Shown piece by piece: positions 1-8,573 of a DNA stretch of 64,000 nucleotides. Both the position numbers and the translations under genes were made by a program. The DNA is taken from positions 1-64,000 of the forward strand of contig NZ_BOOC01000013.1 in the NCBI RefSeq assembly GCF_016863035.1, given 5' to 3'. Source of the stretch: Microbispora corallina (GTDB lineage Bacteria > Actinomycetota > Actinomycetes > Streptosporangiales > Streptosporangiaceae). The notes below the pieces were generated by a model. It was not told the origin of the DNA. It was given only the letters and a program-made list of their open reading frames with translations, and searched no databases. Each line of letters begins with the position of its first letter. Position 1 is the first letter of the stretch.

Positions 1-1038
1 GGATCCGCGGCGGAAGACCAACTTCGCGCCGCAGGCGGCGAGCGCGCAGGCGATGACGGCGGTGGAGACGACCGGGACGGGCAGGTCCTGCTCCGGCTGG
101 GGGGTGACCGCCGACACCGTGTGGAGGTCGCCGGTCGCCGCGCCGGTCGCCTGGCTCTTCGGGGCCGTGGTCTCGGGAACCGCCTGGGCGCCCTGACTGC
201 CGGCGCCGCCCGCCGCGCCCTGCGATCCCTGCTCGTTCCGCGGGGCGTTCTCGGCCACGGCCTTGGCCACGGCGGGCGCGGACGCCGACGGGTCAGCCGC
301 CGGCGCCGCCGCCGTCTCGGACGGCGAGGGGGACGGCGCGGCGGAGGCGTGGGGGCAGGGGTCCGGGCTGTGCCGCATCGCGTACGCGCCATCGGAGAAC
401 GGCACGGGCGCGCCCTTCTTGCCCGGTCCGGAGCCCCACTCGGTGATGACGTACTGGACGGCGATGTGGCCGATGCCGCCGACGCCCTGAACGGTGTAGG
501 AATCGTGGTTCCACGTGCCGCCGGTCAGCTCCGCGAACGTCTTGCCGTCGAGGTCGATCATGACCCCGCTGCTCGACGGGACCCCCGGGCCGCGGTCCCC
601 GACGAAGAAGTCGGCCTTCTTGCCGTCGTACAGGACGTAGCCCTTCGTGCCCATCGGCCAGCTCGGGCTCGCCACGAGACCCTTCTGCATCGGCTCGCCG
701 GAGGCGGGGGCCCCGGTGTCGCCGTTGACGCCGGAACCGTCGTCCCAGAAGTACGAGGCGGTCGTGTGGCCCTTGAAGAGGAACTCGTCACCGGCACCGG
801 GACAACCGGACGCGGTGTGACCGGCCGTCGCGTCCGCGGCCGCGGTCTCACCGGCGGGGGCGGAGACGGCGAGCATGCGCTCGGGGGCGGCCGTCCCGTC
901 CTGGGCGGCGGCGGGGAGCAGGGAGGAGTCCTGATGCTGCTCGACCCGCGCGCCGTCGTACTGTGCGTGCGCGACGCCGTCGGCCACAGAGGCCGTCTGC
1001 CACCAGGCGTCGTGGTGGTTGTCCGCGTAGCTGGAAAT
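1..1038 (-). CDS. 3D/double-psi-barrel-like protein with C-terminal membrane anchor (partial, apparent ATT start)
   Basis: 346 residues are visible; the C-terminus runs off the window. Residues about 80-220 form one compact domain with GDRGPG (147-152), MIDLDGKTF (160-168), GGIGH (187-191) and TEWG (199-202). This resembles 3D/RlpA-type double-psi beta-barrel domains that act on cell wall glycans, but the family call is my inference. A Ala/Pro/Ser-rich linker (about 230-318) leads to one hydrophobic segment (about 320-342) followed by RR, so it may be tail-anchored. No signal peptide is seen. There is no ATG/GTG/TTG near the start of homology-like sequence: a stop lies at 1057-1059, and AGGAG (1050-1046) sits 7 nt before ATT at 1038. 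An alternative GTG at 987 has no ribosome site. Confidence 0.55.
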   Translation of the reverse strand, partial: MSSYADNHHDAWWQTASVADGVAHAQYDGARVEQHQDSSLLPAAAQDGTAAPERMLAVSAPAGETAAADATAGHTASGCPGAGDEFLFKGHTTASYFWDDGSGVNGDTGAPASGEPMQKGLVASPSWPMGTKGYVLYDGKKADFFVGDRGPGVPSSSGVMIDLDGKTFAELTGGTWNHDSYTVQGVGGIGHIAVQYVITEWGSGPGKKGAPVPFSDGAYAMRHSPDPCPHASAAPSPSPSETAAAPAADPSASAPAVAKAVAENAPRNEQGSQGAAGGAGSQGAQAVPETTAPKSQATGAATGDLHTVSAVTPQPEQDLPVPVVSTAVIACALAACGAKLVFRRGS

Positions 1039-1167
1039 GGGGGATCTCCTGACTGGTCACGGTTTGGTAATCGGACACTAAGCCAGGAAGAGCCCAACAG
1101 GCGATATTTAGGACAGAAATTTTACTTTGGGTTGGAACAGGTAGAGATCCGGACGAAGCAGGCAAAA

Positions 1168-1210
1168 GCCGTGGCATACCTCTTCCCGGAACGGGTGAAG
1201 GCATGCCACG
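1168..1210 (-). terminator. Hairpin terminator after the GH5 cellulase gene
   Basis: GTGGCAT and ATGCCAC form the base of a long imperfect inverted repeat with CCTCTTCCCG/CGGGTGAAGG inside. It lies just past the stop of the cellulase gene and before the AT-rich leader of the next minus-strand gene, which is where a terminator would be expected. Confidence 0.6.
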
Positions 1211-1228
1211 GCGGGGACGGCCGGTGGG

Positions 1229-2767
1229 TCACACCGATTGGAGGTGCGCCCTCAGCCCGGCGCCGAAGCCGGTCGCGGTGCCGTTGTAGTCGCTGATGAG
1301 GGAGGGGCCGGAGGAGCAGTCCCAGGTGTTCCAGGTCCAGCCGAGGTACGACGCTCCCTTGCCGTCCAGCCAGGCCATGACCTGGTCGATGAACCCGTGC
1401 GAGCAGGTGTTCTCACCGATCTCGCCGGCGACCAGCGGCACCTGGGCCGCGACCGGCGCGAGCTGGCTGTCCCAGCACGAGCTGCTGACGCAGGCGTTGA
1501 AGTTGTAGACGTGCCAGGCCGCCGCCAGGTTGTTCAGCGGGTCGGTGGGCTTGTACTGGAGCCACTGGCTGAGGTCGTTCGAGTAGGCCAGGCCGCCGAT
1601 CATGATGACGTTCTGGGCGCCGGTCGCCCGGACCGTGTTGACCAGCGTCTGGAAGCCCGCCACCTGGTAGGGGATGCCGGAGCAGGTGCCGCCGTCGCGC
1701 CAGCAGGCCCAGCCGCTGGCCGTGCCGCCCGTGGCCCGCTCCGGGTACGGCTCGTTGAACAGGTCGAAGACCACCTCGGTCTGCCCCTTGAACGCGTTGG
1801 CCACGCCCGTCCAGAACTGCGGCGCGTACTGCGCGTCGGGCATCGGCTTCTGACAGGTGGCGTGGACGTCGGAGCAGCCCGACGACGGCCCGGTGTACTG
1901 GCCGTAGTTCCAGTGCATCTCGACGATCGGCGTGACCCCCTTCGCGACCAGGCGGCTCACGTAGCCCTTGACCTCGTTCTGGTAGGCGGTCCCGCCGTAC
2001 GCGGACTGGATGTTGCCGAGCCCGAGCCAGCACTCCTCGTTGAGCGGGACGCGCACGGCCCGCACCTTCCACGTGAGCATGGCGTCGATGGACGCGTTGT
2101 CGGTCGGGCCGTCCCAGATGCCGCGGCCCTGGACGCACATGAACTCGCCGCCCGACCGGTTCACGCCCAGCAGCCGGTACGCGGCGCCCGTGGAGGCATT
2201 CACGATCTTGTTGCCGGAGACCTTGAGCTTGGGCGCCGCGCCCGGCTGAGGAGTGGGGGTCGGCGTCGGGGTCGGCGTCGGGGTCGGCGTCGGGGTCGGC
2301 GTCGGTGTGGGCGTCGGTGTGGGCGTCGGCGTCCGGCTGGGGCTCGGGCTGGGGGACGGCGTGGGGCCGTTGCAGGACACGCCGTTGATCTTGAAGTCGG
2401 TCGGCGTGGGGTTGCTGCCGGTCCAGGTGCCGTTGAAGCCGATGCTCGTCGAGGCGCCGTTGGCCAGGGACTTGTTCCAGTCCAGGCCGACGGCGGTCAC
2501 GGCGCTGCCGGACTGGCTCCAGGTGGCCGACCAGCCCTGGACGACCTTCTGGCCGCTGTCGGGGAACGTGAACGTGAGCGTCCAGCCGTTGATCGGGTCG
2601 CCCAGGTTCTGGATGCTCAGGTTGGCGGACATGCCGCCCTGCCACTGACTGGCGGCGTAGGTGACCTTGCATGCCACGGCGGCGTCGGCCGCCGGCGTGT
2701 TCACCAACGCGAATCCACCCGCGGCGATCAGGCCGAGGGCGGTGAGGATGGCGCCTCTCCGTCGCAT
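1229..2767 (-). CDS. Secreted endo-beta-1,4-glucanase, CBM2 + GH5
   Basis: Extracellular cellulase of 512 aa. Order: signal peptide (1-30, ending ADAA), a family 2 cellulose-binding module (about 31-133, with Cys33 and Cys132 as the usual end-to-end disulfide), a Pro-Thr linker (about 135-175) and a GH5 catalytic domain (about 180-510). The acid/base is Glu339 in FNEP; the likely nucleophile is Glu449 in AGEIGE. The ATG at 2767 is preceded by a purine-rich ribosome site that is part of an inverted repeat (see 2771-2806). It stands as a single gene with its own terminator. Substrate is inferred from the CBM2-GH5 layout; mannanase activity is a weaker alternative. Confidence 0.9.
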   Translation of the reverse strand: MRRRGAILTALGLIAAGGFALVNTPAADAAVACKVTYAASQWQGGMSANLSIQNLGDPINGWTLTFTFPDSGQKVVQGWSATWSQSGSAVTAVGLDWNKSLANGASTSIGFNGTWTGSNPTPTDFKINGVSCNGPTPSPSPSPSRTPTPTPTPTPTPTPTPTPTPTPTPTPTPQPGAAPKLKVSGNKIVNASTGAAYRLLGVNRSGGEFMCVQGRGIWDGPTDNASIDAMLTWKVRAVRVPLNEECWLGLGNIQSAYGGTAYQNEVKGYVSRLVAKGVTPIVEMHWNYGQYTGPSSGCSDVHATCQKPMPDAQYAPQFWTGVANAFKGQTEVVFDLFNEPYPERATGGTASGWACWRDGGTCSGIPYQVAGFQTLVNTVRATGAQNVIMIGGLAYSNDLSQWLQYKPTDPLNNLAAAWHVYNFNACVSSSCWDSQLAPVAAQVPLVAGEIGENTCSHGFIDQVMAWLDGKGASYLGWTWNTWDCSSGPSLISDYNGTATGFGAGLRAHLQSV

Positions 2768-2770
2768 GGT

Positions 2771-2806
2771 CGCTTCCGTCCTTCCGTCGAAGACCGGACG
2801 GAAGCG
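2771..2806 (-). promoter_or_regulatory. 11-bp inverted repeat covering the ribosome site of the GH5 gene
   Basis: CGCTTCCGTCC (2771-2781) and GGACGGAAGCG (2796-2806) are perfect complements with a 14-nt loop. On the mRNA the repeat lies between the promoter side and the ATG at 2767. The start-proximal arm holds the purine-rich GGACGGAAGCG that would pair with 16S rRNA. It could be a regulator's operator or a hairpin that hides the ribosome site. A second, looser repeat CGTTGT/ACAACG lies at about 2805-2837. Confidence 0.55.
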
Positions 2807-2995
2807 TTGTCAACTTGACCGGTTTATTCAACAACGTACGAGGTCGTCGACCCTCCATCAGCGCAAATGAGGCCGCACAGCTGAAATTTTCAGTCGTGCC
2901 CGGTCATCGCGGCCCCCGGCAGCCGGTGCACGAGGGCTCGGGGGGCCGGTGGGTCGCGTTCTGGAACAGGCAGGTCGCGTTCGGGAGACGACGGG

Positions 2996-4080
2996 TCAGG
3001 TTCGGGAGACGACGGGCCGGGGCCGGAGACGGGCGGACCGGTAGGCCGCGGCCGCGAGCGCCGCCGCGCCGAGGCCGAGCACGACGTGGCTGGTGAGGTC
3101 CAGGGCCGGGGTGCTGTCCACCACGGGCCGGGACAGGAACGCGTGCCAGGCGTAGGTGAGCAGAGCCCCGGCGGCGAGCGCCACTCGCTGCCCCCCGCCC
3201 CAGCCTGTCTGGCGCGCCCACGCCGTCACCGCCCAGGCCGCCGCCGCGTAGAGCGCCACCTGCAGGGCGACCGCGACCGCCGCGGGTGCGGCCATCGCGA
3301 CCATGAACACGCCCCCGCGGCGAGCGACGCCAGGAAGACCGGCAGCGGCCCCGGCGCCGGGCGCGCGGACGGAACACGGCCCGCAGCAAGGCGCGAGTAC
3401 GGAGCACGGCCTGCGGCAACGCGCGCGGACGGAACACGGCCCGCAGCAAGGCGCGAGTACGGAGCACGGCCCGCGCTGAGCCGCGCGACCGGCGGCCCAG
3501 CGACCGGGAGGCGGAACGCGAGCACCGCCAGCGCAACGGCGACCGCGGCGGCGGCCGCGAGCCGGGGCGCCGGCGCCATGTAGTGGTACTGCGCGTAGGT
3601 GAACAGCGTGGTGACCGCCGCCCCGGCCACCAGCAGCGCAGCGGTCACCGCCAGCCCGGTGCGGCGCAGCCACGGCTGCGTCCGCCGCTCGCCCGCCAGT
3701 TCCTCGACCAGCGCGACGGGCACGCTGATGCTCCAGACCGTGTGGAGGCCGAGCACGAACAGCGTCCAGGGCAGGGCGATGCCCAGTCCCGGGACGAATC
3801 CCCGATCGAGCAGGTGGGCGCCCGCGTAATCGGGATCGAACAGGGACTGGGTGACGAGCCCCTCCTCCACCACCCCGTACGCGAGCGCGAGCAGCACGAT
3901 GGACGGCCACCCCCGGCCCGTCCGCCGGACGACCTCGCGGATCAGCAGGGCGCCCCCGCCGTACATCGGGGCGAGCAGGACCAGGGCGGCCAGATACGTG
4001 ATCGGGAAGTCGCCCAGCAGGAACTCGGCGACCAGCGGGGCGAGGAGGAACAGCGCCAGCGCCGGGAGCAGTCGTCGCAT
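2996..4080 (-). pseudogene. Multi-pass membrane protein, interrupted by one frameshift
   Basis: Two consecutive reading frames together encode an integral membrane protein of about 360 aa of unknown function. The 5' part (start ATG 4080, alternative GTG 4098) gives hydrophobic helices, a GVVEEG segment that only faintly recalls CPBP-type proteins, and a hydrophilic stretch of four 10-residue repeats (AGRAPYSR/AGRVPSAR). After residues FLASLAAG the frame breaks at a run of five C (3312-3316, G on the coding strand). One added base would rejoin it to a downstream frame (GVFMVAM onward) with at least two more membrane helices, ending at 2996. This is either a real frameshift or a sequencing slip in a homopolymer. 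No function can be assigned. Confidence 0.65.
3361..3480. repeat. 60-bp tandem duplication built of 30-bp units
   Basis: Bases 3361-3411 recur identically at 3421-3471, so a 60-bp unit is present twice. Each unit is itself made of two related 30-bp halves, both beginning GCGCG and containing ACGGA(A/G)CACGGCC. The length is a multiple of three and it encodes four alternating 10-aa repeats in the membrane protein. Confidence 0.95.
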
Positions 4081-4173
4081 GCCATCCAGCGTGCTCACCG
4101 CGCCCGGCGCCGGACAGGCTCATACGTACGGAAAACGGCGTGACATATGTACCGCCGCCGAACGCCGCCCACC

Positions 4174-4198
4174 CTCGGCGGCGCCCGTCCCCGCCGAG
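4174..4198 (-). terminator. Hairpin after the small secreted-protein gene
   Basis: CTCGGCGG (4174-4181) pairs with CCGCCGAG (4191-4198) across a 9-nt loop, about 50 bp past the stop of the 197-aa gene and before the next minus-strand gene. Confidence 0.45.
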
Positions 4199-4247
4199 CC
4201 GGGGGCTCGCGCCCTCCGGCCCGTGGACTCTCGCGTGGAGCGGCGGA

Positions 4248-4841
4248 TCAGTGGATGGAGTACGAGCTGTCGAGAGGCCAGTTGATGTCGCCCTTGCCGT
4301 CGCTGGCGACATCGGCGACGACGTAGACATCGGAGTAGTAGTCGTACTTGGAGCTGTACTTCACCTTCGGGGTCTGACATCCGACGCTGCCGCTGCGGCG
4401 CGCGTTGAGGTTGTCGGTGAAGTCGCAGCGGGTCCTTCTGTAGTTCTCGTCGCCGCCGAACCGGTTGTGCTTCCTCCGGTTGATGTACAGGTAGGCGTAG
4501 AAGTGATTGAACCTGTGCATCGACCCGAAATGCCGGCCGACCTCGTTCCACGAAATGACCATCGAGGAATTGATCTTGTAGCTCCCGCCGGACTTCTCCT
4601 TGAAGATGCAGTGATTGATGAAGACGGCGATGTCGCTCTTGCCGGGAAGAGCGAACTTCCTGCTGTCGTCGCTCCGGTCGCATTTGTGGCTCGCCCGGGC
4701 GGCCGCGACGCCGGTGGCCGCGGCCACCGCGCGCGGGGCCGCGACCGCGGCGGCCTGCGCCGGCGCGGAAGGCGCGACGCACACGCCCGTCAGGACGAGC
4801 GCGCCGGTTGCCAGGGTCGCTCCGCCACGTCTCGTTCTCAT
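4248..4841 (-). CDS. Small secreted protein of unknown function
   Basis: 197 aa. An N-terminal signal peptide (RR then a hydrophobic stretch, likely cut after the AQAA region near residue 31) is followed by an Ala-rich spacer and a mature domain from about residue 52. The mature part is rich in Lys, Arg, Tyr and Asn and holds four Cys (in HKCD, NHCIF, TRCDF and VGCQT), suggesting two disulfides in an exported protein. The mature half is clearly less GC-rich than neighbouring genes, so it may have been acquired or be under unusual codon pressure. The start ATG follows a GAGGACACG ribosome site. No family recognised. Confidence 0.7.
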   Translation of the reverse strand: MRTRRGGATLATGALVLTGVCVAPSAPAQAAAVAAPRAVAAATGVAAARASHKCDRSDDSRKFALPGKSDIAVFINHCIFKEKSGGSYKINSSMVISWNEVGRHFGSMHRFNHFYAYLYINRRKHNRFGGDENYRRTRCDFTDNLNARRSGSVGCQTPKVKYSSKYDYYSDVYVVADVASDGKGDINWPLDSSYSIH

Positions 4842-5170
4842 CGTGTCCTCCCGTCGGTAAGCGCTCGCGCGCTCGTCACATGCCGGCGTCCCGTGAAGCC
4901 GTTACTCGGCGGCGCCTTCGTGGCGCATTCGGACGCTCGTGCTTTCAGACGCGGCCGGAGCCGGGGGTGTTCGCGCGGACGCTCGTTGTCTTCTGCTCGG
5001 TTTTCTCGCCGGAGACAGAAGGCCACCTCGGCTCGCCGCATCGGCCCCGCCGCCCGGCGGCCGGTCCCCGGGCACACCTGAACCAGTGTGGTCGCGCGCC
5101 GACAGGGTGCCCAGAAGTTTTCACCTCAGCGCAAACAGCCAGCCCATGGGAGCCCTCAAGGCGGAAACGC
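4842..5170. other. Gene-free stretch between secreted protein and LanC genes
   Basis: About 330 bp. It should hold the promoter of the minus-strand secreted-protein gene and the end of the LanC transcript. I see no convincing gene: a 79-codon minus-strand frame here is Arg-rich and lacks a ribosome site. A weak GGCG-GAAA-CGCC hairpin lies at about 5160-5175. Confidence 0.4.
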
Positions 5171-6499
5171 CTATGCCGGCCCGTCGCGGAGAACGGCGGC
5201 GGGGACGGGAATGGCCGGGAACGGGTTGTCGGGCAGGAGGATCAGCCGGCGGGGCGAGGCGGGCAGGCCAGCGGCGTCCAGGTGGAGGAGGGCGGCGCCG
5301 ATGCCGGCGGCGCCGACCATGTAGCCGGTGTCGGCCGTGACCTCCCAGGGCCGCAGCCGGCGGTAGGCCTGGTACCAGCGGTAACCCGAGTCGTCGTGCT
5401 CGGTCGCCCGGCCGATCAGGTTGGCCGCGAGCGACCGGGCGAAGTCGAGGTACTGCTCCCGCCCGGTGGCGGCCCACAGGCCGACGAACAGTTCGAGGAC
5501 GCCGGCCGTCCCGCAGCACAGGCAGGCGACGTTCCAGTAGCCCGGGGTGTGCCGGTTGGGCACGCCGCTGTGGACGATCCCGTGGGCCAGCCGCTCCACC
5601 CAGTCGAGGTCGCCCGGGTCGCCCGTGACGCGGTGGAGCTCGTAGAACATCCGGGCCACGCCGGCCGAGCCCGAGCAGAAGCCGAGGTAGTGGAGGCGGC
5701 GTCCCTGCGGCACGTGGTGCGGGACGAGGGCGCACTTGTCGGTCACCTCGCTGACCGTGCGGACGAAGTCGGCCCCCCGCCGGGCCGCGGCGAGGAACCG
5801 CTCCTCACCCGTCACGCCGTACAGGCGGGCGAGCAGGAACGCCGTGCCCGCCGTGCCGGACAGGAACCCCGGCGTGACGGCGTCGACCGGCAGGTCCGCG
5901 CAGGAGTCGCCGCCGAAGCGGTGGCCGGGGACCACGAGGTTCGCGATGCGCTGACCGGCCTCGACCGCGACCTCCTCGTAGACGGGCACGCCGAGGATGC
6001 CGGACGCGTGCAGGAGCGCGAGCACGATGCCGCCGTCGCCGCGCTGGGCGGGGTCGCCGGTCCAGCCGATGCCGTCGCCCATCTGCCGTACGCTCCGAAC
6101 GATCTGGTCGGCGGCGGCGCGGGCCGCGTCGGTGAGATCCTCGTCCCCCGTGGCCCAGCCGGTCTCCGCCATCGCGAACACCGCGCCGGCCAGCCCGTGG
6201 TACAGCGTGAGGTCGGCCTGTTCCGGCCACGTACGGGCGAGGTAGCGGGCGCCCGCCCGGGCGTCGTCGAGGTACGCCTGGTGCCCGGTGGCCGCCGCGA
6301 GCTCCAGGAAGAACAGCACGATCCCGGCGGCGCCCGCATAAAGGGACGACGGATGTCCCGCCCTCGCCGACCGGCCCCGGGGATCGGGGTTGGCCAGCCA
6401 GTGCCGTCCGGACTCGTCGTCGACGGCCGCCGACCGCACCCAGCGCGCGGCCATGATGGCGGCGGTCATCGGCGTCTCAGCGCGTGGCCACGAGCTCAT
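5171..6499 (-). CDS. Orphan LanC-like cyclase with a Cys-Cys-Gly zinc motif
   Basis: 442 aa, the size of stand-alone LanC enzymes, which add a thiol to dehydrated Ser/Thr. Seven glycine turns (YAGAAG, LYHGLAG, RGDGG, LSGTAG, CSGSAG, CCGTAG, MVGAAG) mark the alpha/alpha toroid. Predicted zinc ligands are Cys275 and the pair Cys328-Cys329. The usual Cys-His-Gly is replaced by Cys-Cys-Gly, as in some promiscuous LanM cyclases. No dehydratase, precursor peptide or protease is nearby. It follows the ArsR and SulP genes on the same strand with a 46-bp gap, so it may be co-transcribed. A role in thiol conjugation, as described for eukaryotic LanCL proteins, is a guess. Confidence 0.8.
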   Translation of the reverse strand: MSSWPRAETPMTAAIMAARWVRSAAVDDESGRHWLANPDPRGRSARAGHPSSLYAGAAGIVLFFLELAAATGHQAYLDDARAGARYLARTWPEQADLTLYHGLAGAVFAMAETGWATGDEDLTDAARAAADQIVRSVRQMGDGIGWTGDPAQRGDGGIVLALLHASGILGVPVYEEVAVEAGQRIANLVVPGHRFGGDSCADLPVDAVTPGFLSGTAGTAFLLARLYGVTGEERFLAAARRGADFVRTVSEVTDKCALVPHHVPQGRRLHYLGFCSGSAGVARMFYELHRVTGDPGDLDWVERLAHGIVHSGVPNRHTPGYWNVACLCCGTAGVLELFVGLWAATGREQYLDFARSLAANLIGRATEHDDSGYRWYQAYRRLRPWEVTADTGYMVGAAGIGAALLHLDAAGLPASPRRLILLPDNPFPAIPVPAAVLRDGPA

Positions 6500-6545
6500 G
6501 CCTCATAGTCCCACATTTTTGGTAGGTAATACGGCTACTTTCGTC

Positions 6546-8237
6546 TCACTCGAAGCGTACGGGCCCCAGAGGGGCGACCACACCCTTCGGGGTGCGCCCG
6601 ATGAGCGTACGAGCACGGGCGATCGCGGCGGGCGTGTCGGGGAGGACGAGGCCGTCCCGCCACAGATGCCCGGCCACTCCGAGACGGCCGATGACCCCGT
6701 CGTGCCCGGGCCGGATGCCGGACAACAGGACGACGATCCCCCGACCCTCCAGACGGGAGATCACGTCGCCGAGGACCCCCGCCCCGGTCGCGTCGATCGT
6801 CGACACGCGCGACATGCGCAGGATGACCACCCGGACGTCGGCCACCTCGGACAACTCCAGCAGGAACCGGTGGGCCGCGCCGAAGAACAGCGGTCCGTCG
6901 AACCGGTAGGCGACGATGTGCTCGGCCAGGAGCTGGCGCTCCTCGTCGCCGTGGTCCCCGGCCTCCAGCGGCACCTGCTCGACCCGGACGCTGCGGGCGA
7001 CGGCGCGCAGGGCCAGCACGATCGCGACTCCGACCCCCACCGCCACGGCCGTGACGAGATCGAGGGCGACGGTCACCGAGAAGGTGAGGGCCATGACCGC
7101 GGCGTCGCCCCGGGTGGAGCGCGCGACGGCGCGCAGCGAGCCCACCTCCACCATGCGGACGGTGGTCGCCACCAGCACCCCGGCCAGCGCGGCCAGCGGG
7201 ATGCGGCCGACCAGGCCGCCCGCGCTGAACACGATCACGGCCAGGACCGCCGCGTGCGTGAGCGCGGCCAGCCTCGACCGGGCCCCCGACCGCACGTTGA
7301 CGGCCGTACGGGCGATGGCGGCCGTCGCCGGGACGCCGCCGAACAGGGGAGCCGCGATGTTGGCGAGCCCCTGACCGAAGAGTTCCCTGTCCGGGTCGTG
7401 CCGCTCACCCACGCTCATCGCGTCGGCCACCGAGGCGCACAGCAGGCTCTCGACGGCGCCGAGCGCGGCCACCGCCAGCGCCGCCGGGACCAGCGTCCCC
7501 ACGGCGCCGGGGTCGAGGAACCCCGCCGACGGCACGGGCAGGCCGACGGGCAGCGCGCCGATCCTCGCCACGTCGAGCCTCGCCACCTCGGCCACCGCCG
7601 TCGCCACCACCACCGCGACGAACGAGAACGGCACGGTCGGCCGCCACCTGGCCCCGGCGAGCATGGCCGCGGCGACGGCGAGGGTCATGACGAGCGGCAC
7701 GGGACGCGGATCGCGGGCGAACCGGACGGCCGCGTCCGCGGCGACCTGCCAGACCCGCTCGCCCGACGCCCCGCTCACGCCCAGCGCGGCGGGCACCTGC
7801 TGCAGGGCGATCACGACGGCGATCCCCGCGGTGAACCCCTCGATGACGGGGGTGGGCATGTACCGGGCGTACCGGCCCACCCCGGCCAGCGCGAGCACCA
7901 CGAGGACGACCCCCGCGAGCAGGCCCACCATGAGCACGCCGGACGGCCCGTGACTCCGCATGATCGGGACCAGCACCACGGTCATCGCGCCCGTGGGCCC
8001 GGACACCTGGAGGTTGCTCCCGCCGAACACGGCCGCCAGCGCCCCCGCCACGACGGCGGTGGCCAGGCCCGCCTGAGCCCCCAGCCCGGACCCGACCCCG
8101 AACGCCAGCGCGAGCGGGAGCGCCACCACGGCGACGGTGAGTCCGGCGAGCAGGTCGCGGCCGGGCGCCCGCCGGGCGGGCCGCCAGTCCGCGAGCGAGG
8201 GGAGCAGCCGCGCCGCACGGGCCGCCCAGGGCGTCAT
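6546..8237 (-). CDS. SulP-family anion transporter with STAS domain
   Basis: 563 aa inner-membrane permease for sulfate, bicarbonate or a related anion. Residues about 25-420 carry the many hydrophobic segments of the SulP fold, including the SLAC-like stretches LQVSGPTGAMT near residue 77 and EGFTAGIAVVIALQQ near 133. A cytoplasmic STAS domain follows (about 440-545; core VRVVILRMSRVSTIDATGAG region). Its start overlaps the upstream ArsR stop by 4 bp (ATGA), so the two are translationally coupled. ArsR control and coupling to the LanC gene suggest metal, sulfide or redox regulation of anion uptake. Substrate cannot be told from the sequence. Confidence 0.88.
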   Translation of the reverse strand: MTPWAARAARLLPSLADWRPARRAPGRDLLAGLTVAVVALPLALAFGVGSGLGAQAGLATAVVAGALAAVFGGSNLQVSGPTGAMTVVLVPIMRSHGPSGVLMVGLLAGVVLVVLALAGVGRYARYMPTPVIEGFTAGIAVVIALQQVPAALGVSGASGERVWQVAADAAVRFARDPRPVPLVMTLAVAAAMLAGARWRPTVPFSFVAVVVATAVAEVARLDVARIGALPVGLPVPSAGFLDPGAVGTLVPAALAVAALGAVESLLCASVADAMSVGERHDPDRELFGQGLANIAAPLFGGVPATAAIARTAVNVRSGARSRLAALTHAAVLAVIVFSAGGLVGRIPLAALAGVLVATTVRMVEVGSLRAVARSTRGDAAVMALTFSVTVALDLVTAVAVGVGVAIVLALRAVARSVRVEQVPLEAGDHGDEERQLLAEHIVAYRFDGPLFFGAAHRFLLELSEVADVRVVILRMSRVSTIDATGAGVLGDVISRLEGRGIVVLLSGIRPGHDGVIGRLGVAGHLWRDGLVLPDTPAAIARARTLIGRTPKGVVAPLGPVRFE

Positions 8238-8569
8238 TCGGCCGCCTCCGCCCGCAGCTCGGCCAGCAGTTCGCCCTGGTCGGCGATCATGTCGGTGAGG
8301 ATCCGCCGGGCGGCCGCCAGCAGGTCGACCACGTCGGGCGTGGACAGCGAGTAGACGACGCTGCCGCCTTCCCGCACCGCGTTCACCAGCCCGGTACGGC
8401 GCAGGACGGCGAGTTGCTGCGACAGGTTGGACGGCTCGACCTCGATCTCGGTCAGCAGTTCCCTGACCGGACGGGGGCCGTCCCTGAGCAGCTCCAGCAC
8501 CCGGATGCGGACCGGATGGCCGAGCGTGCGGAAGAACTCGGCCTTGGCCTGATAAAGGGGGACCGGCAT
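8234..8569 (-). CDS. ArsR/SmtB-family transcriptional repressor
   Basis: 111 aa winged-helix protein. The recognition region is PSNLSQQLAVLRRTGLV (about 46-62), followed by the wing VREGGSVVYSL. There is no Cys at all, so the classic As/Cd sensing cysteine motif (CxC in helix 3) is absent. Other ligands or C-terminal acidic residues would have to sense the signal. It lies 4 bp after the small ORF and overlaps the SulP gene, so it probably regulates its own operon through the AT-rich palindrome at 8784-8804. Confidence 0.88.
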   Translation of the reverse strand: MPVPLYQAKAEFFRTLGHPVRIRVLELLRDGPRPVRELLTEIEVEPSNLSQQLAVLRRTGLVNAVREGGSVVYSLSTPDVVDLLAAARRILTDMIADQGELLAELRAEAAE

Positions 8570-8573
8570 GCGA

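Noticed and set aside
2253..2340. Val-Gly repeat frame on the plus strand
   Set aside because: It is the antisense of the Pro-Thr linker of the cellulase; the linker itself explains the repeat.
3361..3480. Tandem repeats as a CRISPR array
   Set aside because: There are only two units, they are adjacent with no spacers, and they are in frame in a coding region.
4838..5077. 79-codon frame beside the LanC gene as a possible lanthipeptide precursor
   Set aside because: It has no ribosome site, is Arg-rich throughout, has only a few scattered Cys, and overlaps the likely promoter of the secreted-protein gene.
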